Origin: Beroe forskalii
Lineage: Eukaryota; Ctenophora; Nuda; Beroida; Beroidae
Length of the DNA stretch: 64,000 bases
Assembly (NCBI GenBank): GCA_011033025.1
Contig: WFMF01000125.1
Coordinates: 62,001 to 126,000, forward strand
Reading direction: 5' to 3'
Within the stretch, counting starts at the first letter, position 1; each line of letters begins with the position of its first letter. Under the pieces are notes generated by a model. It searched no databases, was not told where the DNA came from, and saw only the letters and a program-made list of their open reading frames with translations. A program made the position numbers and the translations under genes. This document shows positions 24,506 through 36,500 of this stretch, piece by piece.

Positions 24506-27500
24506 TGTGTGTGTACGACTGTGTGTCTGTCTGTCTGTGTGTGTGTGTGACTGTGTTTGTCCGTTGTGTGTCTGACTGTGTGTCGTGTGTCTATCTGTCT
24601 GTGTGTTACTGACTGTGTTTGTCTGTGTCTGTGTGTGTGTAGCAGTACTTGATTGTCCTGTGTATTGTGTGTCTGTGCGACTGTGTGTCGTGTGTCTGTA
24701 CGACTGTGTGTGTGTGTGTGTCTGTACGACTGTGTCTGTGCGACTGTGTGTCGTGTGTCTGTACGACTGTGTGTGTGTGTCTGTACGACTGTGTGTGTCT
24801 GACTGTGTGTCGTGTGTCTATCTGTCTGTGTGTTACTGACTGTGTTTGTCTGTGTGTGTGTGTGTAGCAGTACTTGATTGTCCTGTGTGTGTGTGTGTGT
24901 GTCTGTACGACTGTGTGTCTGTCTGTGTACGAGTGTCTGTGCGATAGTGTCCTGTGTCTGTGTGTACACAGGACTATGGCACTTGTGTGGCTTTGTTCAG
25001 TGTCACGGGTGACAGGAATAGAGATAAGATGCGGTGGAGTGTGAGAGATGTTTAACTTATACATCACTTTATCTAACATTAATACACCATTGCCAGCAGT
25101 TACTTCAGCCTTAGACAATGCAGTGAAAAGTGCCACACCTCAGACAATGCATTACATCCCTGCATGATCTGACTCTGATATTCCTCAGACAATGCAGTGA
25201 AAGAGTGCCACATCCCCGCTAGATCTGACTCTGATATTCCTCAGACAATGCAGTGAAAGAGTGCCACATCCCCGCTAGATCTGACTCTGATATTCCTCAG
25301 ACAATGCAGTGAAAGAGTGCCACATCCCCCCTCAGCTAGATCTGACTCTGATATTCCTCAGACAATGCAGTGAAAGAGTGCCACATCCCCGCTAGATCTG
25401 ACTCTGATATTCCTCAGACAATGCAGTGAAAGAGTGCCACATCCCCGCTAGATCTGACTCTGATATTCCTCAGACAATGCAGTGAAAGAGTGCCACATCC
25501 CCGCTAGATCTGACTCTGATATTCCTCAGACAATGCAGTGAAAGAGTGCCACATCCCCGCTAGATCTGACTCTGATATTCCTCAGACAATGCAGTGAAAG
25601 AGTGCCACATCCCCGCTAGATCTGACTCTGATATTCCTCAGACAATGCAGTGAAAGAGTGCCACATCCCCGCTAGATCTGACTCTGATATTCCTCAGACA
25701 ATGCAGTGAAAGAGTGCCACATCCCCGCTAGATCTGACTCTGATATTCCTCAGACAATGCAGTGAAAGAGTGCCACATCCCCTGCTAGATCTGACTCTGA
25801 TATTCCTCAGACAATGCAGTGAAAGAGTGCCACATCCCGCTAGATCTGACTCTGATATTCCTCAGACAATGCAGTGAAAGAGTGCCACATCCCCTGCTAG
25901 ATCTGACTCTGATATTCCTCAGACAATGCAGTGAAAGAGTGCCACATCCCCGCTAGATCTGACTCTGATATTCCTCAGACAATGCAGTGAAAGAGTGCCA
26001 CATCCCCGCTAGATCTGACTCTGATATTCCTCAGACAATGCAGTGAAAGAGTGCCACATCCCCGCTAGATCTGACTCTGATATTCCTCAGACAATGCAGT
26101 GAAAGAGTGCCACATCCCCGCTAGATCTGACTCTGATATTCCTCAGACAATGCAGTGAAAGAGTGCCACATCCCTGCTAGATCTGACTCTGATATTCCTC
26201 AGACAATGCAGTGAAAGAGTGCCACATCCCCGCTAGATCTGACTCTGATATTCCTCAGACAATGCAGTGAAAGAGTGCCACATCCCCGCTAGATCTGACT
26301 CTGATATTCCTCAGACAATGCAGTGAAAGAGTGCCACATCCCTGCTAGATCTGACTCTGATATTCCTCAGACAATGCAGTGAAAGAGTGCCACATCCCTG
26401 CTAGATCTGACTCTGATATTCCTCAGACAATGCAGTGAAAGAGTGCCACATCCTGCTAGATCTGACTCTGATATTCCTCAGACAATGCAGTGAAAGAGTG
26501 CCACATCCCCGCTAGATCTGACTCTGATATTCCTCAGACAATGCAGTGAAAGAGTGCCACATCCCTGCTAGATCTGACTCTGATATTCCTCAGACAATGC
26601 AGTGAAAGAGTGCCACATCCTCAGATCTGACTCTGATATTCCTCAGACAATGCAGTGAAAGAGTGCCACATCCCCGCTAGATCTGACTCTGATATTCCTC
26701 AGACAATGCAGTGAAAGAGTGCCACATCCCTGCTAGATCTGACTCTGATATTCCTCAGACAATGCAGTGAAAGAGTGCCACATCCCCGCTAGATCTGACT
26801 CTGATATTCCTCAGACAATGCAGTGAAAGAGTGCCACATCCCCGCTAGATCTGACTCTGATATTCCTCAGACAATGCAGTGAAAGAGTGCCACATCCCCT
26901 AGATCTGACTCTGATATTCCTCAGACAATGCAGTGAAAGAGTGCCACATCCCCGCTAGATGAAAAATTGCCACATCCCCAGATCTGACTCTGATATCTGA
27001 CTCTGATATTCCTCAGACAATGCAGTGAAAGAGTGCCACATCCCCGCTAGATCTGACTGATATTCCTCAGACAATGCAGTGAAAGAGTGCCACATCCCCG
27101 CTAGATCTTTCCTGGCCTCAGACAATGCAGTGAAAATGAAGTGCCCTACTGCACTCGTCTACCAACGACAATGGGTAAGTGGGCTTCATTTGTTGTGAAA
27201 CATCCCTTGATTTCGTTTTGATCACTTAAATTCAATTATAGGATAATCTACTTCACGAAACTAGAATCGTTCACTCTGTCTTTGATTAAAGGAACTCGAA
27301 ATAAGCGAACTGGGGATATCTCTAAGTTTCATGTTAATTATAGGGGGCTGCAAAATGAGCGGGCCGGTTTCCTCTTCAATCTTTTAATTACATGCCAATT
27401 ATAGTGAAGTATTATAGTGAAGTATCGAGAAACAAGGAAAACGAACACAATACGGCCATTTCGGAGTAAATGCTCTTGTATCTTCAGATGTCGCCGCTGG

Positions 27501-30500
27501 GAGAGGGTCTCCTGGTGGAGAAGGAGTCTCCCTTGGACCACCTCACCTGTTACCCTGCCTCCCTCCCCTTCGCTAAGGAGCTCACAGAGCAAGAGATAGC
27601 GCAGGTACGGGGACCACTTACCCGACTTAATTTTAACGTACCTGAAAATCACGGACATTAGTATCACGGAAATAATTTTCACGGACATTAATATTCATGC
27701 TGAGGTGCTCAGTGTGAATGGAATGTCCGTGATAATTATGACCGAAAAGGTATTACGCACTGTAGTGCAAAATCGTGATTTATCACACACTGTAGTACTA
27801 CGTAATAATTTATAATGGTGCAGGGGAACAGTGCGTAATTCTGTAATTAATTTATTTGCGCGTTAGAGCAAGTTGCAGCTTCATACCATTATTTCCTTGC
27901 GTTTGATCATACCCCCATTTTAACGTGACCCCAGCTGCGTGACACGGGACGTGTCACGTGTGCAATGTCACGTGTGTGATATCACGTGACCCACAGCTGC
28001 GGGTGGAGATCCAGGAGCACACGGAGGACGTGAGGGCGCGCAGTGTGATCGCAGAGGAGCGCTGGATCATGGGCGACGACAACAACCCACCTCCGTCATC
28101 GCCATGCTCACCACCCTGGACGAGCACAACTTCTACACCGCACAACAGGGTAAGTTACCACCCTGGACGAGCACAACTTCTACACCGCACAACAGGGTAA
28201 GTTACCACCCTGGACGAGCACAACTTCTACACCGCACAACAGGGTATGTTACCACCCTGGACGAGCACAACTTCTACACCGCACAACAGGGTAAGTTACC
28301 ACCCTGGACGAGCACAACTTCTACACCGCACAACAGGGTAAGTTACCACCCTGGACGAGCACAACTTCTACACCGCAAAACAGGGTAAGTTATCACCCTG
28401 GACGAGCACAACTTCTACACCGCAAAACAGGGTAAGTTACCACCCTGGACGAGCACAACTTCTACACCGCACAACAGGGTAAGTTACCACCTGGACGAGC
28501 ACAACTTCTACACCGCACAACAGGGTAAGTTACCACCCTGGACGAGCACAACTTCTACACCGCACAACAGGGTAAGTTACCACCCTGGACGAGCACAACT
28601 TTACACCGCACAACAGGGTAAGTTACCACCCTGGACGAGCACAACTTCTACACCGCAAAACAGGGTAAGTTACCACCCTGGACGATACTTCTACACCGCA
28701 CAACAGGGTAAGTTACCACCCTGGACGAGCACAACTTCTACACCGCACAACAGGGTAAGTTACCAGCCTGGACGAGCACAACTTCTACACCGCAAAACAG
28801 GGTAAGTTACCACCCTGGACGAGCACAACTTCTACACCGCACAACAGGGTAAGTTACCACCCTGGACGAGCACAACTTCTACACCGCACAACAGGGTAAG
28901 TTACCACCCTGGACGAGCACAACTTCTACACCGCACAACAGGGTAAGTTACCACCCTGGACGAGCACAACTTCTACAAAGCACAACAGGGTAAGTTACCA
29001 CCCTGGACGAGCACAACTTCTACACCGCACAACAGGGTAAGTTACCACCCTGGACGAGCACAACTTCTACACCGCACAACAGGGTAAGTTACCACCCTGG
29101 ACGAGCACAACTTCTACACCGCACAACAGGGTAAGGTACCACCCTGGACGAGCACAAATTCTACACCGCACAACAGGGTAAGTTACCACCCTGGACGAGC
29201 ACAACTTCTACACCGCACAACAGGGTAAGTTACCACCCCTGGACGAGCACAACTTCTACACCGCACAACAGGGTAAGTTACCACCCTGGACGAGCACAAC
29301 TTCTACACCGCACAACAGGGTAAGTTACCACCCTGGACGAGCACAACTTCTAGACTGCACAACAGGGTAAGGTACCACCCTGGACGAGCACAACTTCTAC
29401 ACCGCACAACAGGGCAAGTTACCACCCTGGACGAGCACCACTTCTACACCTCACAACAGGGTAAGTTACCACCCTGGACGAGCACAACTTCTACACCGCA
29501 CAACAGGGTAAGTTACCACCCTGGACGAGCACAACTTCTACACCGCAAAACAGGGTAAGTTACCACCCTGGACGAGCACAACTTCTACACCGCAAAACAG
29601 GGTAAGTTACCACCCTGGACGAGCACAACTTCTACACCGCACAACAGGGTAAGTTACCACCCTGGACGAGCACAACTTCTACACCGCACAACAGGGTAAG
29701 TTACCACCCTGGACGAGCACAACTTCTACACCGCACAACAGGGTAAGTTACCACCCTGGACGAGCACAACTTCTACACCGCACAAAACAGGGTAAGTTAC
29801 CACCCTGGACGAGCACAACTTCTACACCGCACAACAGGGTAAGTTACCACCCTGGACGAGCACAACTTCTACACCGCACAACAGGGTAAGTTACCACCCT
29901 GGACGAGCACAACTTCTACACCGCACAACAGGGTAAGTTACCACCCTGGACGAGCACAACTTCTACACCGCACAACAGGGTAAGTTACCACCCTGGACGA
30001 GCACAACTTCTACACCGCACAACAGGGTAAGTTACCACCCTGGACGAGCACAACTTCTACACCGCACAACAGGGTAAGTTACCACCTTGGACGAGCACAA
30101 CTTCTACACCGCACAACAGGGTAAGTTAACTAATTGCTATTAACTTATTAAGTTACCTATCCTAATCTAAGGACCCCCCAGACAAGCAGCACACAGTGGT
30201 GGCTGGTCTCTACAAGAAAGTGTTCGGCGCCGCCTCTAAGCCGCACAGCGACCAGCTGCGGGATGACGCCCCTCTGGTGGCGGGACTGTGCGAGTGGGCG
30301 GTCACTCACCACCGCACTGGCTCCCACAGGTGGCTCGTGGTGGCGGAACTGCTTAAGAAGCGACAGACTGCCCTCGCTCTGCTCGCTGACGGAGCACAGG
30401 TTCGAACGGTTTCTTGAAAAATTAGGATCCTTGCCTGGAATTATGGAAATTTCGTAACCGGTAATGCGTTTGTAATGCGTTGAATGTTGATATCAATCGA

Positions 30501-33500
30501 CATTATGTAAATTGTTTGAAATCATTATTTTACTGATTTACGTAGGGAGTATGTTGTCAATCTTTGAAAGAGGATAAGAATTTGATTACGAATCGGGTTA
30601 ATGAGTAGCTGGAAATTCACTGCATTATTACACTAGAACGCCGTATATTTGAACGCCTTGACACTTTGACAGGGCTGCCACTTGATAAACCTAGTGTGTG
30701 TCTGGCAGTGTCCTGTGACAGTGTCAAGTGGCAGTGTCAAGTGGCAGTGTTAAGTGGCAGTGTCAAGTGGCAGTGTCAAGTGGCAGTGTCAAGTGGCAGT
30801 GTCAAGTGGCAGTGTCAAGTGGCAGTGTCAAGTGGCAGTGTCAAGTGGCAGTGTCAAGTGGCAGTGTCAAGTGGCAGTGTCAAGTGGCAGTGTCGGCAGT
30901 GAGTGGCGGTGTCAAGTGGCAGTGTCAAGTGGCAGTGTCAAGTGGCAGTGTCAAGTGGCAAGTGGCAGTGTCAAGTGGCAGTGTCAAGTGGCAGTGTCAA
31001 GTGGCAGTGTCAAGTGGCAGTGTCAAGTGGCAGTGTGTGTGGCAGTGTGTGTGGCAGTGTCAAGTGGCAGTGTGTGTGGCAGTGTCAAGTGGCAGTGTCA
31101 AGTGGCAGTGTCAAGTGGCACAGTCAAGTGGCAGTGTCAAGTGGCAGTGTCAAGTGGCAGTGTCAAGTGGCAGTGTCAAGTGACAGTGTCAAGTGGCAGT
31201 GTCAAGTGGCAGTGTCAAGTGGCAGTGTCAAGTGGCAGTGTGTGTGGCAGTGTCAAGTGGCAGTGTCAAGTGGCAGTGTCAAGTGGCAGTGTCAAGTGGC
31301 ACAGTCAAGTGGCAGTGTCAAGTGGCAGTGTCAAGTGGCACAGTCAAGTGGCACACATTGCTACAGACAAAGAGTGAAGCTGCAGTGAAACATTGGTTAT
31401 TGTTTCAGGGAGGCAGTAAGGGGAAGAAGGAGGATTTCGTGTTCCAAGACATCCTCTTTAAGTACCTCAACGAGTCAGCACCCACCTGGACAGTTATATG
31501 TGCTAGTGTTAGAGTGCGCATGGTATGCAGCGAAGTAGGCTTTTATCTTAGGACTTTAAAAAATCTTTTCCAAAATCTAAATTCATTGCTTTTCAAATTG
31601 TGTCTTATTGTTCCCTGGGATTTGAGCACCTAACTCTAGTTGTGCAGTTAACGAAGAGGACCGCATCCAGTTCAAGAACATGATGATTCTGTTCGGAGAG
31701 CTGGTCCGGTCCTTGTTCAGCTACGAGAAGTACTTGAAGAAGCTGATATCCCGCGGAGATCTGCCCATGAGACTCTCCAAGACTACGGTGGGAAGTCAAC
31801 AGGACTTCACGATCCTGTGCAAAGAGCTGCACACCCTCCCAAGACACATCCAGTATGTGCTGTCACTGCCCCTCACCGACACGCACAAGGTTAGTGTACA
31901 CTGTACATCGTACAATCTACACTATACACTGTATACTGTGTCAATATACACTATGTACACTGTGTACTGTGTACACTGTGTACTGTACATTGTGTACTGT
32001 AAGCATCCAGTATGTGCTGTCACTGCCCCCTCCCCAAGGCACCTGTCCGTACAATCTACACTAAGGTATTGTGTCAATATACACTATGTACCCCCTCCCC
32101 TACTACCCTCCACTCTAACCCCCTCCCCCTACTACCCTCCACTCTAACCTCCTCCCCCTACTACCCTCCACTCTAACCCCCTTCCCCTACTACCCTCCAC
32201 TCTAACACCTTCCCTACACCCTCCACTAACGTCACTCCACTCACTCCCTGCGTCTACTACCCGTCACCCTCCCCTCACGTCACGCGTCCCCTTCCCTACT
32301 ACCCTCCACTCTAACCTCCTCCCCTACTACCCTCAAGTCCCCTGTTCTAACTAATCCTGACGTGACCCCCTCCCGCTACCTCCACGTAACACCCTTCACG
32401 TCAACACCGTCCCCTGTTCTAACACCCTCCACCTACTACCATCCACTCAACCCCTCCCGTACTACCATCCGTCTAACCCCCTCCCCTACCACCTCCACTC
32501 TAACCCCTCCCCTACTACCCTCCACTCTAACCCCTTCCCCTACTACCATCCACTCTAACCCCCTCCCCCTACTACCCTCCACTCTAACCCCCTCCCTTTA
32601 CTACCCTCCACTCTAACACCCTTCCCCTACTACCCTCCACTCTAACCCCCTCCCCTACTACCCTCCACTCTAACACCTCGCTTTACTACCAAAACCCTTC
32701 CCCTACTACCTTCTAACATGGGGTAAACAAAATAAGGCTCATTAACATGGAGTAAATTTAAAACCTGTTAAATTTCACTAATTGCGAATCGTTGAATTGA
32801 AAATTTCAAACAACAAGCGGCTGTTTGCACCGACAAACGACATATTTTCACGCTAGAGTAGTGAGTAGTCTTAAAGCTATTGTGTGACAAGGGTGAGGAG
32901 GAGCAAGAGTCTATATTATCATTCACACCATTCCACTTACTGAGCTGCTAAAATATTCAGCATTGGAGAAATCAACAGAAGAATAGAGAACTTTTGTGAT
33001 ACTAGTACTAATTGGTTTGTTTAATTTTCAAGCTTCATAGCTATCTAGGAACATTTTCTATATGGCAACGAGGCCACGCTTATAGTTAGTTTTTGATGAA
33101 CATGAGGATTGCATGTTATAAACAAGTTTAATAAACACTGAAACAAAATTAAGAAATGCAAACAAGAACAATTAATTCACCTTAAACACCTCATCCCTAA
33201 CTGTCGTATTCCACACTGCTCACCCTATCATTAAGTTCCAAACCTCCAAGATTACGCTGGAGTCCCCCCGAGAAAGATTTGCAGCCGATGTAAGACACAT
33301 GGTTACAGACCTTCCAGTTCGCTCCTGTCGTGTAGGCGGATGAGAACCTATCGTTTTTGTCGTCTCCCACCCAGGAGTAACTCTTGTAGTAACTGGTCAT
33401 CTCTCCCCTACCCTGAGTGTGAGGGAAGAGGGAGATGATGTCGGGGGAGGTGGGCAGGGCTCTCAGCGACCTTATCTCGTGAGAGAAACTGTAGTCGTCC

Positions 33501-36500
33501 AGGTTGGTGTAGTCGCCCGGAGTCAGCACTGCCAGAGAGAAATCTTTCCACGAGACCCCACCTTCTCCGAAGTTTTTTGTGTTGTAAGCAATGAAGTTTC
33601 CGTAGTGGACTTTGAGGGAAAAGGCCGCTCCAGCCAAGCCGTAGGGTTCCAAGTCAGGCACCGATCCGTAAAAGGTAGCGTTCACACCTCCGAAATGTCG
33701 CTGGGTGTAGAGGGTTAGCTTGGCTTTGACAAAGCACTCGTACCCCAGTACACTGGGCTCCCAGCAGCAGCCCCTAGCCTCGCAGGAGGCTTGGTTCCGA
33801 TACAAGTAGGACTCATGCCAGCATGGCTGTCTGTTGGCAGCGGGCACGTGCAGACACACTTCATCTGCATTTGGAGCAGGTGTCATCTCGATGGAGATGG
33901 CAGCGGATGATATCTTGCACCGGTTGGGGCCTGCTCTACTGAGATAGAAGAAGCCATTCATCCCCCAACTAGCTCCCCAGTTGTTCTTTATGATCCACTT
34001 GTCAGACTGATATCCGACAACAGTCACTGCATGGTTTATGTCTTCGTTGGTCGGGCATTGATCAACAGTACCGTAGATCCCATAGTCATAGTAGAATAAA
34101 TCCCTCTTAGCGTAGATACCAGTCGCCACAGGTCCTATTTCTGCTATAGCTTTCCTGAGGTTGTCATCACCTGCAGGGATCCACTGGTACTGTTCTATCA
34201 CAGCTCGGGACAGTGCATTCCTACTGAACTGCCCTTTGCAGTCCCCAATTAGGTATCTATTCCGTGCTGAGAGCGACTGCATTCGATGTACGAAGTCAAA
34301 AGCCACATCCATGTATCCACCAGAACAATCGTCAGTTGATGGGCTAGCGCAGTGCAGCAACTGTTGCTCTGAGAGCAGGACTATCTCGTCTGTTAGCTTT
34401 TTGTACTGGGATTCTAGAGCTGCAGCGGCAGTATAGGCCCACGAGCCCCCCGTGCAGTGGATTAGTTGGCTTGTCGACCACTCCGGAGACTGGCTCAATC
34501 CTAGAGTTATCCTGTGGTCGACTGAGGCGGGGATGATGGTGCTGGAAGGAGCGGTTTGACGTTTGGATAGGGCTTCCGGATTCTTTAAATTAGTTGCGTT
34601 GATCCCGATGTAAGAATTCAATTCGTCATCGGAGAGAGTGGCGAATTGATTCAGTTTTTCTTCATATCCGAGCTGCCCACTAGCCATGTCCTGGGATATA
34701 GATTGGTAGTTCTTTTCAAATATCTTGAACCTCTCACTGCCCTCACTTTGAAGTCCTTGAACTGGTGTCCCATGGTCAAACATAGCCCGCCATGCTCTGT
34801 AGGCTGATCTGGAATCTTTTTCGTCTGTAACATCAATCCCATCTCCTCGAGCATGGATAATGAATGTGGAGAATAGGAAGCACCCAAGATGTGTTACCCA
34901 CGACATCATGTCCTCTAAATCTGAGTGATAAAATCTGGTTCCGCTCATTTTAAATAGTGTTTGTTCTTTGGAGCAGGTGCTAGTCTGCATATTGATGTCG
35001 CAATATTTATCATTGAAGATATCCCAACAATGGATTGGTGATTCAGCTGTCAACCATTGTCAATCGTTCATGATCCATTCCACCAGATAGGTATTCCATG
35101 GAATCGTGAAACAAGCCAACTGACTGATCTTGTTTCTTACACGGTTACTGCTTTTGTTCAGGTTACAATCTTATCACATCTGTCACAGTGTCTATTGGTA
35201 ATGTCTATTAGTAATATCTATTGTTCTGCTGATTGTTACTCTGGTACTATTTATGAGAAGGTATGAAGCACTAAATACTGACATTGACAATATAACAAAA
35301 ATTACAAGAAGGAACAAAGAAGGGCGGTTACTTTGACCCTCGGCCAGATCTTGAAGATTCTTCCAAATATCTAAGTTGACAATTCAAAGTTGACACCTAG
35401 TTGTCATAGTTGATTTATTTTCTATGAACCATGAGCAAAAAAGAAAGGACCGAAGGGGCCATTAAGCTATTAACTAGTATACCACAGCGGTTCTGTGGCA
35501 GAGCCACAGTACTGTCACTGCCCCTCACCGACACTCACAAGGTTACTGTACACTGTACACATTGTACTGTATACTGTGTCAATAAACACTATGTACACTG
35601 TGCACTGTGTACACTGTGTACTGTACATTATGTACTGTACATAATGTACATTTGAGTTTCTATGTAGCCCTCTGGTTCGTTGGTATATTTACATACCTAA
35701 ATACCTACCATATGGTTATGCGTGTATATTGTTATGATCCATATTACCCGTCACTCCGTTATTAGAATATTAAATTCCTGATTCGTGACTGGAGTCTCTC
35801 TCAACGACTGATTAGTAGGATATAGAACACAGGTGGTATTGATTACTCACTTCATGAGATGTGTCAACAGGAATTGTGCCCGTTTTTTGGTTATTTTACT
35901 TTATTTTCCTACCTTAACAATCTGAACACAGTAGTGCGCACTGTACTGAACACTGAACTGAACACTGTACTGAACACTGTACTGAACACTGTACTAAACA
36001 CTGTACTGAACACTGTACTGAACACTGTACTGAACACTGTACTGAACACTGTACTGAACACTGTACTGAACACTGAACTGAACACTGTACTGAACACTGT
36101 ACTGAACACTGTACTGAACACTGTACTGAACACTGTACTGAACACTGTACTGAACACTGTACTGAACACTGTACTGAACACTGTACTGAACACTGTACTG
36201 AACACTGTACTGAACACTGTACTGAACACTGTACTGAACACTGTACTGAACACTGTACTGAACACTGTACTGAACACTGTACTGAACACTGTACTGAACA
36301 CTGTACTGAACACTGTACTGAACACTCGCACTGAACACACTCAACGTTTGAACACTGTACTGAACACTGTACTGAACAATGGTTGAACACTGTACTGTAC
36401 ACTACAGTACTGAACACTGTGAACTGAACACTGTACTGAACACTGAATGAACACAGTACTGAACAACCCTGAACACTGTACTGAACACTGTACTGAACAC

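Noticed and set aside
24375-25136. Cys/Val-rich and Thr/His-rich ORFs
   Set aside because: GT microsatellite translations.
28103-30128. Regular 47-bp periodicity suggesting a CRISPR array
   Set aside because: Whole units are identical, with no unique spacers; eukaryotic intron with exon-derived units.
30666-31388. ORFs with SSGSVKWQCQVAV
   Set aside because: 13-bp minisatellite read in all three frames.
33197-35053. Start of the protease at the first ATG (35,053)
   Set aside because: The first 48 residues look like 5' UTR translation; the signal peptide begins at the MM at 34,909/34,906.
35859-36417. Long ORFs on both strands (LNTVLNTV, CSVQCSVQ, FSTVFSTV)
   Set aside because: Products of a 12-bp satellite, open in several frames on both strands.
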